Source: Oscillospiraceae bacterium
Lineage (GTDB): Bacteria > Bacillota > Clostridia > Oscillospirales > Acutalibacteraceae
Assembly (NCBI GenBank): GCA_022650485.1
Contig: JALCPP010000008.1
Coordinates: forward strand, 62,001 to 126,000
Direction of reading: 5' to 3'
DNA: 64,000 nucleotides
A model generated the notes under the pieces. It saw only the letters and a list, made by a program, of their open reading frames with translations, was not told where the DNA came from and searched no databases. A program made the translations under genes and the position numbers. Every line of letters starts with the position of its first letter. Position 1 is the stretch's first letter. Positions 8,754 through 15,789 of this stretch are shown here, piece after piece.

Positions 8754-9368
8754 TCAGCCTTGCATAACAGGCGTGCTCTCTTTTTTCAACAGACCTTCCC
8801 AGTTTTTAAGTGCCAGAGAGGCAATTTCCCCATCATACATATGATTGATATTTTTTTCAATTTCTTTTCGGCATTTGTCCGCACTCATTGCGGAACGATA
8901 CGGTCTGCTGCTCATCATCGCGTCTATGGAATCTGCAATGGCAATAATGCGTGCGCCGAGCGGGATGATCTTCCCGCTTAGACCGTCTGGGTACCCGTTG
9001 CCGTCCCACCTTTCGTGGTGGGCCCGAACAATGTTGGAGATCTCTTCAAATGCTTTGATTTTATGTAAAATGTTGTAACCGATGACCGGATGATTTTTCA
9101 TTTGCGCCCACTCTTCGTCATTGAGGGAACTCTTTTTTCGCAGTACGGAATCGTCAATGCCGATTTTTCCCAAATCGTGCAGATGTGCCGCAATGTGGTA
9201 CAGTGCTGTTTTCTCTTTAGAAAGATGCAGATAGCCGCAGATTGTTTGTGTCATTTCCGCCACTCGGTTGGAGTGATCGGCCGTGTAGGGGTCGCGTGCT
9301 TCCAGCGCAGCCACAATACCGGCAATTAAATCATGGTATAGCATAAACTGTTCTATCTTTTTCATCAT
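8754..9368 (-). CDS. HD-GYP domain protein (putative cyclic-di-GMP phosphodiesterase)
   Basis: 204 residues consisting almost only of an HD-GYP domain: HLHDLGKIGI at 62-71 gives the HD metal dyad (H64, D65), HHERWDGNGYPDGLSG at 117-132 gives HHE and GYP, and IADSIDAM follows. Members hydrolyse cyclic-di-GMP, some cyclic GMP-AMP. There is no receiver or other sensor domain, so input must come from elsewhere. It sits between the AraC regulator and the DtxR-like regulator, facing the same way, with ~125-base gaps on each side; whether it belongs to the iron regulon cannot be told from sequence. Confidence 0.9.
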   Translation of the reverse strand: MMKKIEQFMLYHDLIAGIVAALEARDPYTADHSNRVAEMTQTICGYLHLSKEKTALYHIAAHLHDLGKIGIDDSVLRKKSSLNDEEWAQMKNHPVIGYNILHKIKAFEEISNIVRAHHERWDGNGYPDGLSGKIIPLGARIIAIADSIDAMMSSRPYRSAMSADKCRKEIEKNINHMYDGEIASLALKNWEGLLKKESTPVMQG

Positions 9369-9499
9369 TATTCATCTCTTGGCCCTATTCCGATTTCAGA
9401 ATGGTGTGTTTACGAAAAGTCTGGAGGGTTGGCAAAGATTTGCCGTATGGCCGACGGAAGAGCGATGCTTGACCAGACCTTTGTCTCGATTTTACCATT

Positions 9500-9928
9500 C
9501 TAAAAATTCTTTTGCTTACAATTGCAGGATATTTTATCTTTTTCTATCATCTCGTACTGCATCATACTGCACATTCGCTGAATGCTTTTGTCCGACAGAC
9601 CGGCGAGCAGCACACAGGCAACGGCCTTAATATCCGTGCCTTTTGGAAAGATAGGATGAAAATAGGTATCAATGGTTTTAAAATATTTGCTGTATTGTTT
9701 GGCAAGACATCTGCCTTGCTTTGTAAAAAAGACCATTCCGTATTTATCTTTGCAAACCAGTTCCATATTTTTCAGGGTTTTCATCATCATGTGTACACTT
9801 GGCTTTGTAACCCCAAGTGTATCGGCGATGTCGACACATCGAACTCCGCCGGTATCTCGGCTTAATTCCTCCAGAACGAGCAGATACTTAATGTTTGAAG
9901 CCGTTAAGGCTTGGTCTTTGTCAGCCAT
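9500..9928 (-). CDS. DtxR/MntR-like transcriptional regulator, Cys-rich variant
   Basis: 142 residues. Residues ~10-75 form a winged helix (VRCVDIADTLGVTKPSVHMMMKTLKNMELVCKDKY, then FFTKQGRCLAKQY), the arrangement of DtxR/MntR repressors, and the rest is a short helical dimerisation domain with no SH3 tail. By eye, the acidic and histidine metal ligands of MntR are not in place; instead there are seven cysteines (31, 59, 74, 105, 120, 135, 137), ending with CNC. It is the last gene after feoB and its Cys-rich partner, separated by a hairpin with T-run, and has GGAGGAAAACA before the ATG. It probably binds the GTTAG-N6-CTAAC palindromes of this region. Confidence 0.75.
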   Translation of the reverse strand: MADKDQALTASNIKYLLVLEELSRDTGGVRCVDIADTLGVTKPSVHMMMKTLKNMELVCKDKYGMVFFTKQGRCLAKQYSKYFKTIDTYFHPIFPKGTDIKAVACVLLAGLSDKSIQRMCSMMQYEMIEKDKISCNCKQKNF

Positions 9929-9943
9929 TGTTTTCCTCCAACG

Positions 9944-9984
9944 AAAAGAAAAAGGAGGCGCAGGACCAAGCGCCCTGCGTCTCC
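9944..9984 (-). terminator. Intrinsic terminator/attenuator between FeoB-associated gene and DtxR-like gene
   Basis: On the minus strand GGAGACGCAGG pairs with CCTGCGCCTCC (arms 9974-9984 and 9954-9964), followed by CTTTTTCTTTTC. It lies just before the ribosome site of the regulator gene, so the regulator is probably made from transcripts that read through from the feo operon. Confidence 0.75.
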
Positions 9985-9991
9985 TCTGAAA

Positions 9992-10165
9992 TTACTTTTT
10001 TTGGTGGCAGGAACCGCTCATGGAGCAGCCGGAACATCCGCAGCCACAGGAGGATTTGCCTTTCTTTTTGTCCTTCATCATATTGATAATAATCATTGCT
10101 ACAACCACAGCCAACGCTGCACATATCACGATGGTTGCCAGATTTCCCATAAACCATGTCAGCAT
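9992..10165 (-). CDS. FeoB-associated Cys-rich membrane protein
   Basis: A 57-residue protein: one N-terminal membrane helix (LATIVICAALAVVVAMIII), a basic stop-transfer KDKKKGK, then a Cys-rich cytosolic tail CGCGCSGCSMSGSC containing six cysteines. This matches the small FeoB-associated Cys-rich membrane proteins found after feoB in Clostridia; they are thought to take part in the Feo complex, perhaps binding iron or filling the role of FeoC. ATG at 10165 is preceded by AAAAGGAGGAATATA. It begins 33 bases after the feoB stop. Confidence 0.88.
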   Translation of the reverse strand: MLTWFMGNLATIVICAALAVVVAMIIINMMKDKKKGKSSCGCGCSGCSMSGSCHQKK

Positions 10166-10198
10166 GTTATATTCCTCCTTTTAGCTGTTGTAATTTTA

Positions 10199-12604
10199 TT
10201 ACTGTACCGTTACTTTTTGGGCCAGTGTGGTTGCTTCCTTATATGGCTTTGCAAGCATGTAAATCATAAATGCAAGAACCAGAAGCGCCGCAATCAGGCC
10301 GACCGGGTTGATTTGACCGGAAAAAGCGGAACCGATCTGAAAGACCATGAGAGAAACCGCATAGGCAAACACGCATTGATAACCAATGGCAAAAGAGGTC
10401 CATTTTGCGCTGTTCATCTCACGCTTGATGGCGCCCATCGCAGCAAAGCAAGGCGCGCAGAGCAGGTTGAAGATCAGGAAGGAATAGGCGGCAAGCTGTG
10501 TCATACCCTCAAAATCAAGGACACCAAACACACCGACAACTTCTTCTTTGGCCACAAGTCCCATGATGGTTGCAACGGTTGCTTTGATGTTGCCAAAACC
10601 GGCGGGAACGAAAAGCCAGCTGATTGCTCCGCCAATAATGCCGAGAACACTGCTTTCCAGTTCCATTTCCGTGCTGAAGGTAAAGGCGCCGTCTACAAAT
10701 CCGAAGCAGGAACCCGCCCAGATGATGATGGAGGAAAGAAGGATGATAGTGCCCGCTTTGCGGATAAAGGAGCTTGCTCTTTCCCACATGCTGCGCAGAA
10801 CGTTGCCGACGGTAGGCCAGTGATATGCCGGAAGTTCCATGACGAATGGAGCGGGGTCGCCGGCAAACATGGTCGTCTTTTTCAGCATGATACCGGAACT
10901 GACAATAGCCGCTATCCCGATAAAGTAGGCGCTTGGTGCAACCCACCATGCACCGCCGAACAGAGCGGATGCGATCAGAGCAATAATAGGCAGCTTTGCC
11001 CCGCAGGGAATAAAGGTTGTTGTCATGATCGTCATGCGGCGGTCACGTTCATTTTCAATGGTCCGGGAAGCCATAATTCCGGGAACACCGCAGCCGGTAC
11101 CGATCAGCATTGGAATAAACGATTTGCCTGAAAGCCCGAATTTGCGGAAAACACGGTCAAGTACGAAGGCAATTCTGGCCATATAGCCGCATGCCTCAAG
11201 GAATCCGAGAAGAATAAACAGAACCAGCATTTGCGGTACAAAGCCCAGTACCGCGCCGACGCCCCCGACGATGCCGTCAAGCAGAAGGCTCTTCAGCCAG
11301 CCGGCACAATTCACTGCATTCAGGCCGTTTTCAACAAAAACAGGAATGCCGGGAATCCATATGCCGTAGGTGGAAGTATCCGGCACATTTTCATTTTCCA
11401 GCGCTTCATCGACCATTCCTGAGATATCATATCCTCCTTCGGCCATGGAGTCGGCATAGGAACCGTATGCTTCATCAAAAGCGCCGTAGTCGCCGTCTTC
11501 CATTGCACCCTGAATGTCGTCCGCACCGATGACGTTTGCACTGACGGCTTCATTTACAGTGGTTTTCAAGTCATTTGTCCAGACATTCTTTTCAGCATAA
11601 GCGTTCATGTCGTCCTCATAAGCAGAGGTTCCAATTCCAAACAGATGCCAGCCGTCCCCGAATACGCCGTCGTTTGCCCAGTCAGTGGCAATTGTGCCAA
11701 CTGTGGTAACGGAAATATAATAAACCAGGAACATAATGACCGCGAAAATCGGCAGCGCCGCAAAACGATTGGTGACAACCTTGTCGATTTTATCGGAGGT
11801 GGAAAGTTTTCCGGCCGATTTCTTTTTATAGCAGCCTTTCATTAAAGATGCAATGTAGAGGTAACGCTCGTTGGTAATCACGCTTTCCGCATCGTCGTCA
11901 CATTCCGTTTCCGCCGATTTGATGTCTTCTTCAATGTGGCTGAGAACGCCTTTGTCCAGATCCAAGTGAGACAGTACCTTGTCATCGCGTTCGAAAATCT
12001 TGATTGCGTACCAGCGCTGCTGTTCCTGTGGCATGTTATGCAGAGCGGCTTCTTCAATGTGGGCCAAAGCGTGTTCCACTGCTCCGGAAAAAGTGTGCAT
12101 GGGAACGGTCTTTGTGTTCTTTGCCGCATCAATGGCAGCCTCTGCCGCTTCCGCAATCCCGGAGCCTTTCAAGGCCGAAATTTCCACAACTTTGCAGCCA
12201 AGTTCGCGGGAAAGCTCCGGAATATTGATTTTATCGCCGTTCTTGGCGATAACGTCCGCCATGTTGATGGCAATGACAACAGGAATGCCCAGTTCGGTGA
12301 GCTGTGTCGTCAGGTACAGGTTTCGTTCCAGGTTTGTTCCGTCTACGATGTTTAAAATTGCATCGGGACGTTCCCCAATCAAATAATTTCTTGCAACGAC
12401 TTCTTCCAGAGTATAAGGAGATAGGGAATAGATTCCCGGAAGGTCCGTAATGATTACTCCGTCGTGCTTTTTAAGTTTGCCTTCCTTTTTTTCCACGGTA
12501 ACGCCGGGCCAGTTTCCTACAAACTGATTGGAACCGGTCAGTGCGTTGAACAAGGTGGTTTTGCCGCTGTTTGGATTGCCCGCCAGGGCGATTCTTAAAT
12601 CCAT
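10199..12604 (-). CDS. feoB: Ferrous iron transport protein B
   Basis: 801 residues. The N-terminal G domain has G1 GNPNSGKTT (9-17), G3 DLPGIYS (54-60), G4 NMAD (114-117) and G5 SALKG (143-147). The membrane domain follows from residue ~280, with the Gate motifs recognisable by FIPMLIGTGCGVPGIMASRT and TTFIPCGAKLPII. FeoB imports Fe2+ across the plasma membrane in a GTP-dependent way. Odd: between the first and second membrane helices (about 302-425) is a long, strongly acidic external segment (rich in DD, ED and DE) where most FeoB proteins have only some tens of residues. ATG at 12604 follows AAAGGAACAG. It is the third gene of feoA-feoA-feoB. Confidence 0.97.
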   Translation of the reverse strand: MDLRIALAGNPNSGKTTLFNALTGSNQFVGNWPGVTVEKKEGKLKKHDGVIITDLPGIYSLSPYTLEEVVARNYLIGERPDAILNIVDGTNLERNLYLTTQLTELGIPVVIAINMADVIAKNGDKINIPELSRELGCKVVEISALKGSGIAEAAEAAIDAAKNTKTVPMHTFSGAVEHALAHIEEAALHNMPQEQQRWYAIKIFERDDKVLSHLDLDKGVLSHIEEDIKSAETECDDDAESVITNERYLYIASLMKGCYKKKSAGKLSTSDKIDKVVTNRFAALPIFAVIMFLVYYISVTTVGTIATDWANDGVFGDGWHLFGIGTSAYEDDMNAYAEKNVWTNDLKTTVNEAVSANVIGADDIQGAMEDGDYGAFDEAYGSYADSMAEGGYDISGMVDEALENENVPDTSTYGIWIPGIPVFVENGLNAVNCAGWLKSLLLDGIVGGVGAVLGFVPQMLVLFILLGFLEACGYMARIAFVLDRVFRKFGLSGKSFIPMLIGTGCGVPGIMASRTIENERDRRMTIMTTTFIPCGAKLPIIALIASALFGGAWWVAPSAYFIGIAAIVSSGIMLKKTTMFAGDPAPFVMELPAYHWPTVGNVLRSMWERASSFIRKAGTIILLSSIIIWAGSCFGFVDGAFTFSTEMELESSVLGIIGGAISWLFVPAGFGNIKATVATIMGLVAKEEVVGVFGVLDFEGMTQLAAYSFLIFNLLCAPCFAAMGAIKREMNSAKWTSFAIGYQCVFAYAVSLMVFQIGSAFSGQINPVGLIAALLVLAFMIYMLAKPYKEATTLAQKVTVQ

Positions 12605-12631
12605 ATGTTCTGTTCCTTTCTGTTGTGGCGC

Positions 12632-12649
12632 GGTAAGTTGCCGCTAACC
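12632..12649. promoter_or_regulatory. Degenerate DtxR-type operator before feoB
   Basis: On the minus strand GGTTAGCGGCAACTTACC: 6-base arms with one mismatch around a 6-base centre, the same 6+6+6 layout as the better sites. It lies within the 87-base gap between the second feoA and feoB. Could be chance; could give feoB an internal control point. Confidence 0.35.
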
Positions 12650-12691
12650 TATTGCGATAAAAAACAGGGTCTACCCCCGAACGTTATCCCC

Positions 12692-12913
12692 TTATTCGAC
12701 CTCGATCATTTCGGCGTCGGTTTTTCGCAGCGATAGTTCGTAACCCCTGACGGTTACTTCTACCGGGTCGCCCAGCGGGGCTACTTTACGAATGCGTACT
12801 TCTACGCCTTTCGTGATTCCCATATCCATAATGCGCCGCTTTACAGCTCCTTCGCCGTGCAGCTTTACAACTTTGACCGTTGTGCCGACTTTAGCCTGTT
12901 TCAAAGTGTTCAT
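12692..12913 (-). CDS. feoA: Ferrous iron transport protein A (second copy)
   Basis: 73 residues forming one FeoA/SH3-like domain: TTVKVVKLHGEGAVKRRIMDMGITKGVEVRIRKVAPLGDPVEVTVRGYELSLRKTDAEMI. The pattern MGITKG and GDPVEV...GYELSLR is the family signature. FeoA is a small cytosolic partner thought to help FeoB. An AAGGAGG lies 11 bases before the ATG. It is 38 bases downstream of the other, quite different feoA, and 87 bases upstream of feoB. Confidence 0.93.
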   Translation of the reverse strand: MNTLKQAKVGTTVKVVKLHGEGAVKRRIMDMGITKGVEVRIRKVAPLGDPVEVTVRGYELSLRKTDAEMIEVE

Positions 12914-12951
12914 TCCCTTTGTCCTCCTTGCTGATTTTACTTTCGCAGAAT

Positions 12952-13164
12952 TCAGATCATGATTTTCTGTGCCATTTCTTTGCTGATTGCAACTCTGGTT
13001 TCCTTTACGTTGACAATAATATTTCCGCCAAGAGTTGTAACGACCTTCACGTTTCCCCCTGCCACAAACCCGAGATTTTCAAGGTGCTTTTTCACTTCCG
13101 GCTTTCCGCCGATTTTCCTGATGGTGTTTTCTTCACCGATATTTGCAAGTGTTAATGGCATCAT
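12952..13164 (-). CDS. feoA: Ferrous iron transport protein A (first copy)
   Basis: 70 residues of FeoA fold: LTLANIGEENTIRKIGG, then HLENLGFVAGGNVKVVTTLGGNIIVNVKETRVAISKEMAQKI. The LGFVAG and GGNIIVNVKETRVAIS stretches correspond to LGxxxG and GDPxxxxVRGxxxxLR of FeoA, with sequence clearly distinct from the second copy, so the two are old duplicates rather than a recent one. First gene of the feo operon, with GGAAGGATGG before an ATGATG start and two operators plus a strong promoter directly upstream. Confidence 0.92.
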   Translation of the reverse strand: MMPLTLANIGEENTIRKIGGKPEVKKHLENLGFVAGGNVKVVTTLGGNIIVNVKETRVAISKEMAQKIMI

Positions 13165-13192
13165 GGTCCATCCTTCCTTATGCGGTATACTT

Positions 13193-13210
13193 GATTAGCA
13201 TACACTAACT
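13193..13210. promoter_or_regulatory. Second, weaker DtxR-type operator at the feo promoter
   Basis: Plus-strand GATTAGCATACACTAACT matches the same 6+6+6 pattern with a weaker left arm. It lies in the feo leader, about 17 bases downstream of the better site, suggesting tandem repressor binding. Confidence 0.5.
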
Positions 13211-13226
13211 CAAGAACATTTAAAAT

Positions 13227-13244
13227 AGTTAGTCAACGCTAACT
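13227..13244. promoter_or_regulatory. DtxR-type operator at the feo promoter
   Basis: AGTTAGTCAACGCTAACT, with perfect AGTTAG/CTAACT arms around six bases. It begins 8 bases downstream of the feo -10 element and so covers the transcription start; binding would block the promoter directly. Shares half-sites with 3469-3488 and 7553-7570. Confidence 0.78.
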
Positions 13245-13252
13245 GCTTATTT

Positions 13253-13281
13253 ATAATACTAATTTTCCTGTGAACTGTCAA
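13253..13281 (-). promoter_or_regulatory. Promoter of the feo operon
   Basis: Minus strand TTGACA (13276-13281), 17-base spacer, TATTAT (13253-13258). A near-consensus vegetative promoter, immediately followed by the two operators. Confidence 0.8.
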
Positions 13282-13375
13282 CCGTTTTCCAAAATTTTTT
13301 TCATTTTTGTAAATTTATCAATATTTTTGTTTACGATTTGTTCATTTATTGTTCAAATATATAGATGAACCTGCA

Positions 13376-13711
13376 ATGATGGCTTCACTGGATTCCGTCG
13401 CGCTGAATACGGTGGATGCTTCAAGACCGCGCAGAGCGGGAGAGAATCTTTACACAATCCGCTACCGGATTGTAAAAGAGCAGCCGCAGGTTTGCCGGAA
13501 CATTGTCCGGGTTGAGCTGTATGCCAACGGTTCGCTTGTGGAATTGAAAACGGAGGGCAGACTGGAGCAGGGGTGCTTCCAGTTTGATGTAAACCGGTAT
13601 CCGCAGCTGTTGGGAACAGATCTGGCACTTCATGTCTGTGCATGGGATGATATATTCAACTGCGTTTCTTCCATTGAGCGGTTTATCATAGAGGAAAGCT
13701 GTGAGCAATAG
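13376..13711 (+). CDS. Hypothetical protein upstream of the spore germination pair
   Basis: 111 residues, not recognised. It is soluble, with alternating strands such as TIRYRIVKEQPQVCRNIVRVELYA and a later LALHVCAWDDIFNCVSSIERFII, giving an all-beta look; four cysteines. Codon usage resembles the neighbours. The start is uncertain: ATG at 13376 or 13379 lacks a clear ribosome site, and a TTG at 13349 is an alternative. It precedes cwlJ and gerQ on the same strand by about 90 bases, so a spore-related role is possible from context only. Confidence 0.6.
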   Translation: MMASLDSVALNTVDASRPRRAGENLYTIRYRIVKEQPQVCRNIVRVELYANGSLVELKTEGRLEQGCFQFDVNRYPQLLGTDLALHVCAWDDIFNCVSSIERFIIEESCEQ

Positions 13712-13801
13712 AGAACAGCCGAATGGACTGCGGCAGAAATTTAATTGTGTCCGGAAAAATCGAATATCATATTATGATAATAAATCGATACAGGAACAGA
13801 A

Positions 13802-14260
13802 ATGGGGATTTATATGCCATATAGCAATAGAGAACTGCTTGCGCGATTAATTCAATGTGAAGCCGGCGGAGAAGGGGACAACGGAATGTACAGTGTGGCC
13901 AGTACTCTTGTTAACCGGAGAAATGTGCCGTACGGCGAATTTTTTCGTGTCAGCAATGGGGGAGACATGCGGGCCATTATTGAACAGCCGGGGCAGTTTA
14001 CCTGTATGAAAACCAGCGTTGCAGGGGCTTATAACGCGCAGAATGTTTATAATATGGACCCGCAGGAGATTCATTATGAAATAGCGGACTGGGCACTTGC
14101 CAACAATACGTTTAACGCGGTCGGAAATTCTCTTTTCTATTATAATCCGTTCAGTCCGACGTGTGCCAGTTATTTCCCGCCCGGCGGGGTCGGTATTATT
14201 TACACAAGGGTCAATAAGCACTGCTTTTACGCGCCGACGCAAAAGTATGCACAGACATAA
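13802..14260 (+). CDS. cwlJ: Spore cortex-lytic cell wall hydrolase, CwlJ/SleB family
   Basis: 152 residues of the Hydrolase_2 fold, with no signal peptide, as in CwlJ rather than SleB. LLARLIQCEAGGEGDNGMYSVASTLVNRR holds the catalytic glutamate (CEAGGE) and the family AxVxxNR motif; later NSLFYYNP and the C-terminal HCFYAP are also typical. CwlJ degrades the muramic-lactam-containing cortex during spore germination. The following gene encodes GerQ, which in Bacillus is needed to hold CwlJ in the coat, so the pair makes functional sense. ATG at 13802 has a modest AGGAACAG; the in-frame ATG at 13814 is an alternative. A sporulation promoter is expected but I could not place one with confidence. 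Confidence 0.9.
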   Translation: MGIYMPYSNRELLARLIQCEAGGEGDNGMYSVASTLVNRRNVPYGEFFRVSNGGDMRAIIEQPGQFTCMKTSVAGAYNAQNVYNMDPQEIHYEIADWALANNTFNAVGNSLFYYNPFSPTCASYFPPGGVGIIYTRVNKHCFYAPTQKYAQT

Positions 14261-14275
14261 AAGAGGTGAAAACAA

Positions 14276-14827
14276 GTGAATCAACAGACTCCGAATTACA
14301 GTGCGGTTTATTCGGCACCGGGTGCCTGCAACTCCTGCCAGCAGAGTGATATGTATCAGAAGGCAAACAATTCAATGACCGTGCAGATGCCCGCCAGTAC
14401 AAAAGCGGAATCATATCCCCGGGGGAATCCGGTGCCGGGCGGCACTACGGCAAGGAACGGGATCCCGTCGGCAATTCAACAGCCTGCGATTCAAGGCGCG
14501 GTGATGGGAACCGATGCGATGGGTCAGCAGTCTTTTCCGCAGGTTTCCACGGTGACTCCGGCGACTTCTCAGCTGATGCCTGTGACGGATACAACCCAGC
14601 CTGCGCCAATGACAGCGGATAGCCTTGAGTTTTTAAACGGCTTTTTAAGGACACAAATCGGAAGAAGGGTGAAGGTTGAGTTCTTGATTGGGACCAATAC
14701 GTTTACCGATAAAACCGGTTTGCTGATAGGAGTGGGCGCAAACTATATTTTACTTCGCGAATCCAGTTCAGACGATGTTTTAACCTGTGACTTCTTCAAT
14801 ATTAAATTTGTAACGATTTATTATTGA
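14276..14827 (+). CDS. gerQ: GerQ-like spore coat protein
   Basis: 183 residues. The first ~110 are low-complexity, rich in Gln, Ser, Thr and Pro. The last ~65 (FLRTQIGRRVKVEFLIGTNTFTDKTGLLIGVGANYILLRESSSDDVLTCDFFNIKFVTIY) match the GerQ domain of Bacillus YwdL. In Bacillus GerQ is a transglutaminase-crosslinked coat protein needed for CwlJ activity. Start is GTG at 14276 with AGAGGTGAAAA. It lies 15 bases after cwlJ, apparently in one operon, and ends before a bidirectional terminator. Confidence 0.85.
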   Translation: MNQQTPNYSAVYSAPGACNSCQQSDMYQKANNSMTVQMPASTKAESYPRGNPVPGGTTARNGIPSAIQQPAIQGAVMGTDAMGQQSFPQVSTVTPATSQLMPVTDTTQPAPMTADSLEFLNGFLRTQIGRRVKVEFLIGTNTFTDKTGLLIGVGANYILLRESSSDDVLTCDFFNIKFVTIYY

Positions 14828-14843
14828 TTTACCGTCACAAAAC

Positions 14844-14886
14844 AAAAAATAACCGTGCGATTTATAGTTTCACACGGCTATTTTTT
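14844..14886. terminator. Bidirectional terminator after gerQ
   Basis: AAAAAATAACCGTG pairs with CACGGCTATTTTTT across a short loop; T-runs on both strands serve gerQ (plus) and the small gene 14885-15070 (minus). Confidence 0.85.
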
Positions 14887-15070
14887 ATTTCTGACCGTTG
14901 GACAACGCTTCGTCGTCATCAGTGGCCGGTGATTTTCCGCCGTTGAGCCAGTGAGCGCGTTCCGCCGCTTCCTCCTGGGTATACCACACACTTTCAGATT
15001 TCCACTGACCGCTGTCGGCAAAACTGCCGACAGACCATTGACCGGGTTCGGTCTTTTGATAAGAATACAT
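14885..15070 (-). CDS. Small hypothetical protein
   Basis: 61 residues, hydrophilic, with aromatic/Ser/Gly-rich repeats: YQKTEPGQWSVGSFADSGQW, then KSESVWYTQEEAAERAHWLNGG. The WYTQEEAAERAHWLNGG part looks like a helix of small phage- or spore-type DUF proteins, but I do not recognise a family. ATG at 15070 preceded by AGGATGGGATC. A second minus-strand reading of the same bases gives a less protein-like sequence. It ends in the terminator shared with gerQ. Confidence 0.6.
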   Translation of the reverse strand: MYSYQKTEPGQWSVGSFADSGQWKSESVWYTQEEAAERAHWLNGGKSPATDDDEALSNGQK

Positions 15071-15146
15071 AAAGATCCCATCCTAAATTAAAAAAATGAT
15101 GTTAACCGATCTGAGCTGAACCTTGTGCAAAAGAAAATCGCTGTGT

Positions 15147-15578
15147 TTAGTGTTTCCACTTAAACAGTAAAACACCGCCAATCATCAGGGCAACGCCTGC
15201 AAATTTCTGCCAGCAGAACGGAATCCGCTCTGTGTCGAACAGTCCGCACCCGTCAATCATTGCCGCGACAACAAGCTGTGAAATTAGAATAACGGAAATT
15301 GCGACGGTGGGCCCAAGGCCTTTGATGGCAAGCATAACGGTAATGGTGATGACAATCCCCAAAAATCCGCCCAGCAGGTAAATCTTATTGATGCCGCCCA
15401 GTTCCGTAAAACTGCCTTTGCCAAGAAACAAGAGAACGAGAACGGAAAGAAGAAATGCTACTCCCTGCACCAGTACATTGGACTCATAAAGCCCGATTCG
15501 ATCGCTTAGACGGGTGTTCATTACCCCCTGTACACTCATTGCGGCGCCCGCCAGAATACTGAAAAAAACAGCCAGCAC
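15147..15578 (-). CDS. DMT-superfamily membrane protein, YdcZ/DUF606 type
   Basis: 143 residues with four to five membrane helices. It starts VLAVFFSILAGAAMSVQGVMNTRLSDRIG; the GAxxxxQxxxNxxL motif is the mark of the YdcZ (DUF606) family, small relatives of the EamA drug/metabolite transporters. The GTG at 15578 was chosen because GGAGG lies 7 bases upstream and the length then equals the family norm; a longer reading to 15767 adds 63 unrelated, non-hydrophobic residues. Substrate unknown. Two halves are usually needed to make a transporter, so it may homodimerise. Confidence 0.82.
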   Translation of the reverse strand: MLAVFFSILAGAAMSVQGVMNTRLSDRIGLYESNVLVQGVAFLLSVLVLLFLGKGSFTELGGINKIYLLGGFLGIVITITVMLAIKGLGPTVAISVILISQLVVAAMIDGCGLFDTERIPFCWQKFAGVALMIGGVLLFKWKH

Positions 15579-15721
15579 ATGAGAACCTCCCCTGATGATA
15601 GTACTGTTATCTTTTCCCGAAACGAGAGCTGCATACCTGCGTGTCAGGGCTTGTTCATAAAGCAGATGCTTAATAAGCGGTATAGATGTGGAACCCTGCG
15701 AAAACTCGACCGTAAATATAG

Positions 15722-15763
15722 AAAAGCGGAGCATCACCCTGCTTCGGGCGATGCTCCGCTTTT
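15722..15763 (-). terminator. Terminator of the rpiR-type gene
   Basis: AAAAGCGGAGCATC and GATGCTCCGCTTTT form a perfect 14-base stem with a CTGCTTCGGG-type loop, 27 bases after the regulator stop on the minus strand. Confidence 0.85.
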
Positions 15764-15789
15764 GCACTGCAGTGGGGTCTTATTTTTTG

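Noticed and set aside
9921-10157. 78-codon minus-strand frame over the FeoB-associated gene
   Set aside because: The overlapping 57-residue frame (9992-10165) has a ribosome site, a membrane helix and the known Cys-rich tail.
9911-11131. 406-codon plus-strand frame antisense to feoB
   Set aside because: It mirrors the codon structure of feoB, has low-complexity His/Gly/Asn content and no start signals; feoB and the FeoB-associated gene explain the region.
13741-13801. SigG/SigE promoter before cwlJ (CATATTA near 13768)
   Set aside because: The -10-like word fits, but no matching -35 at the right distance was found.
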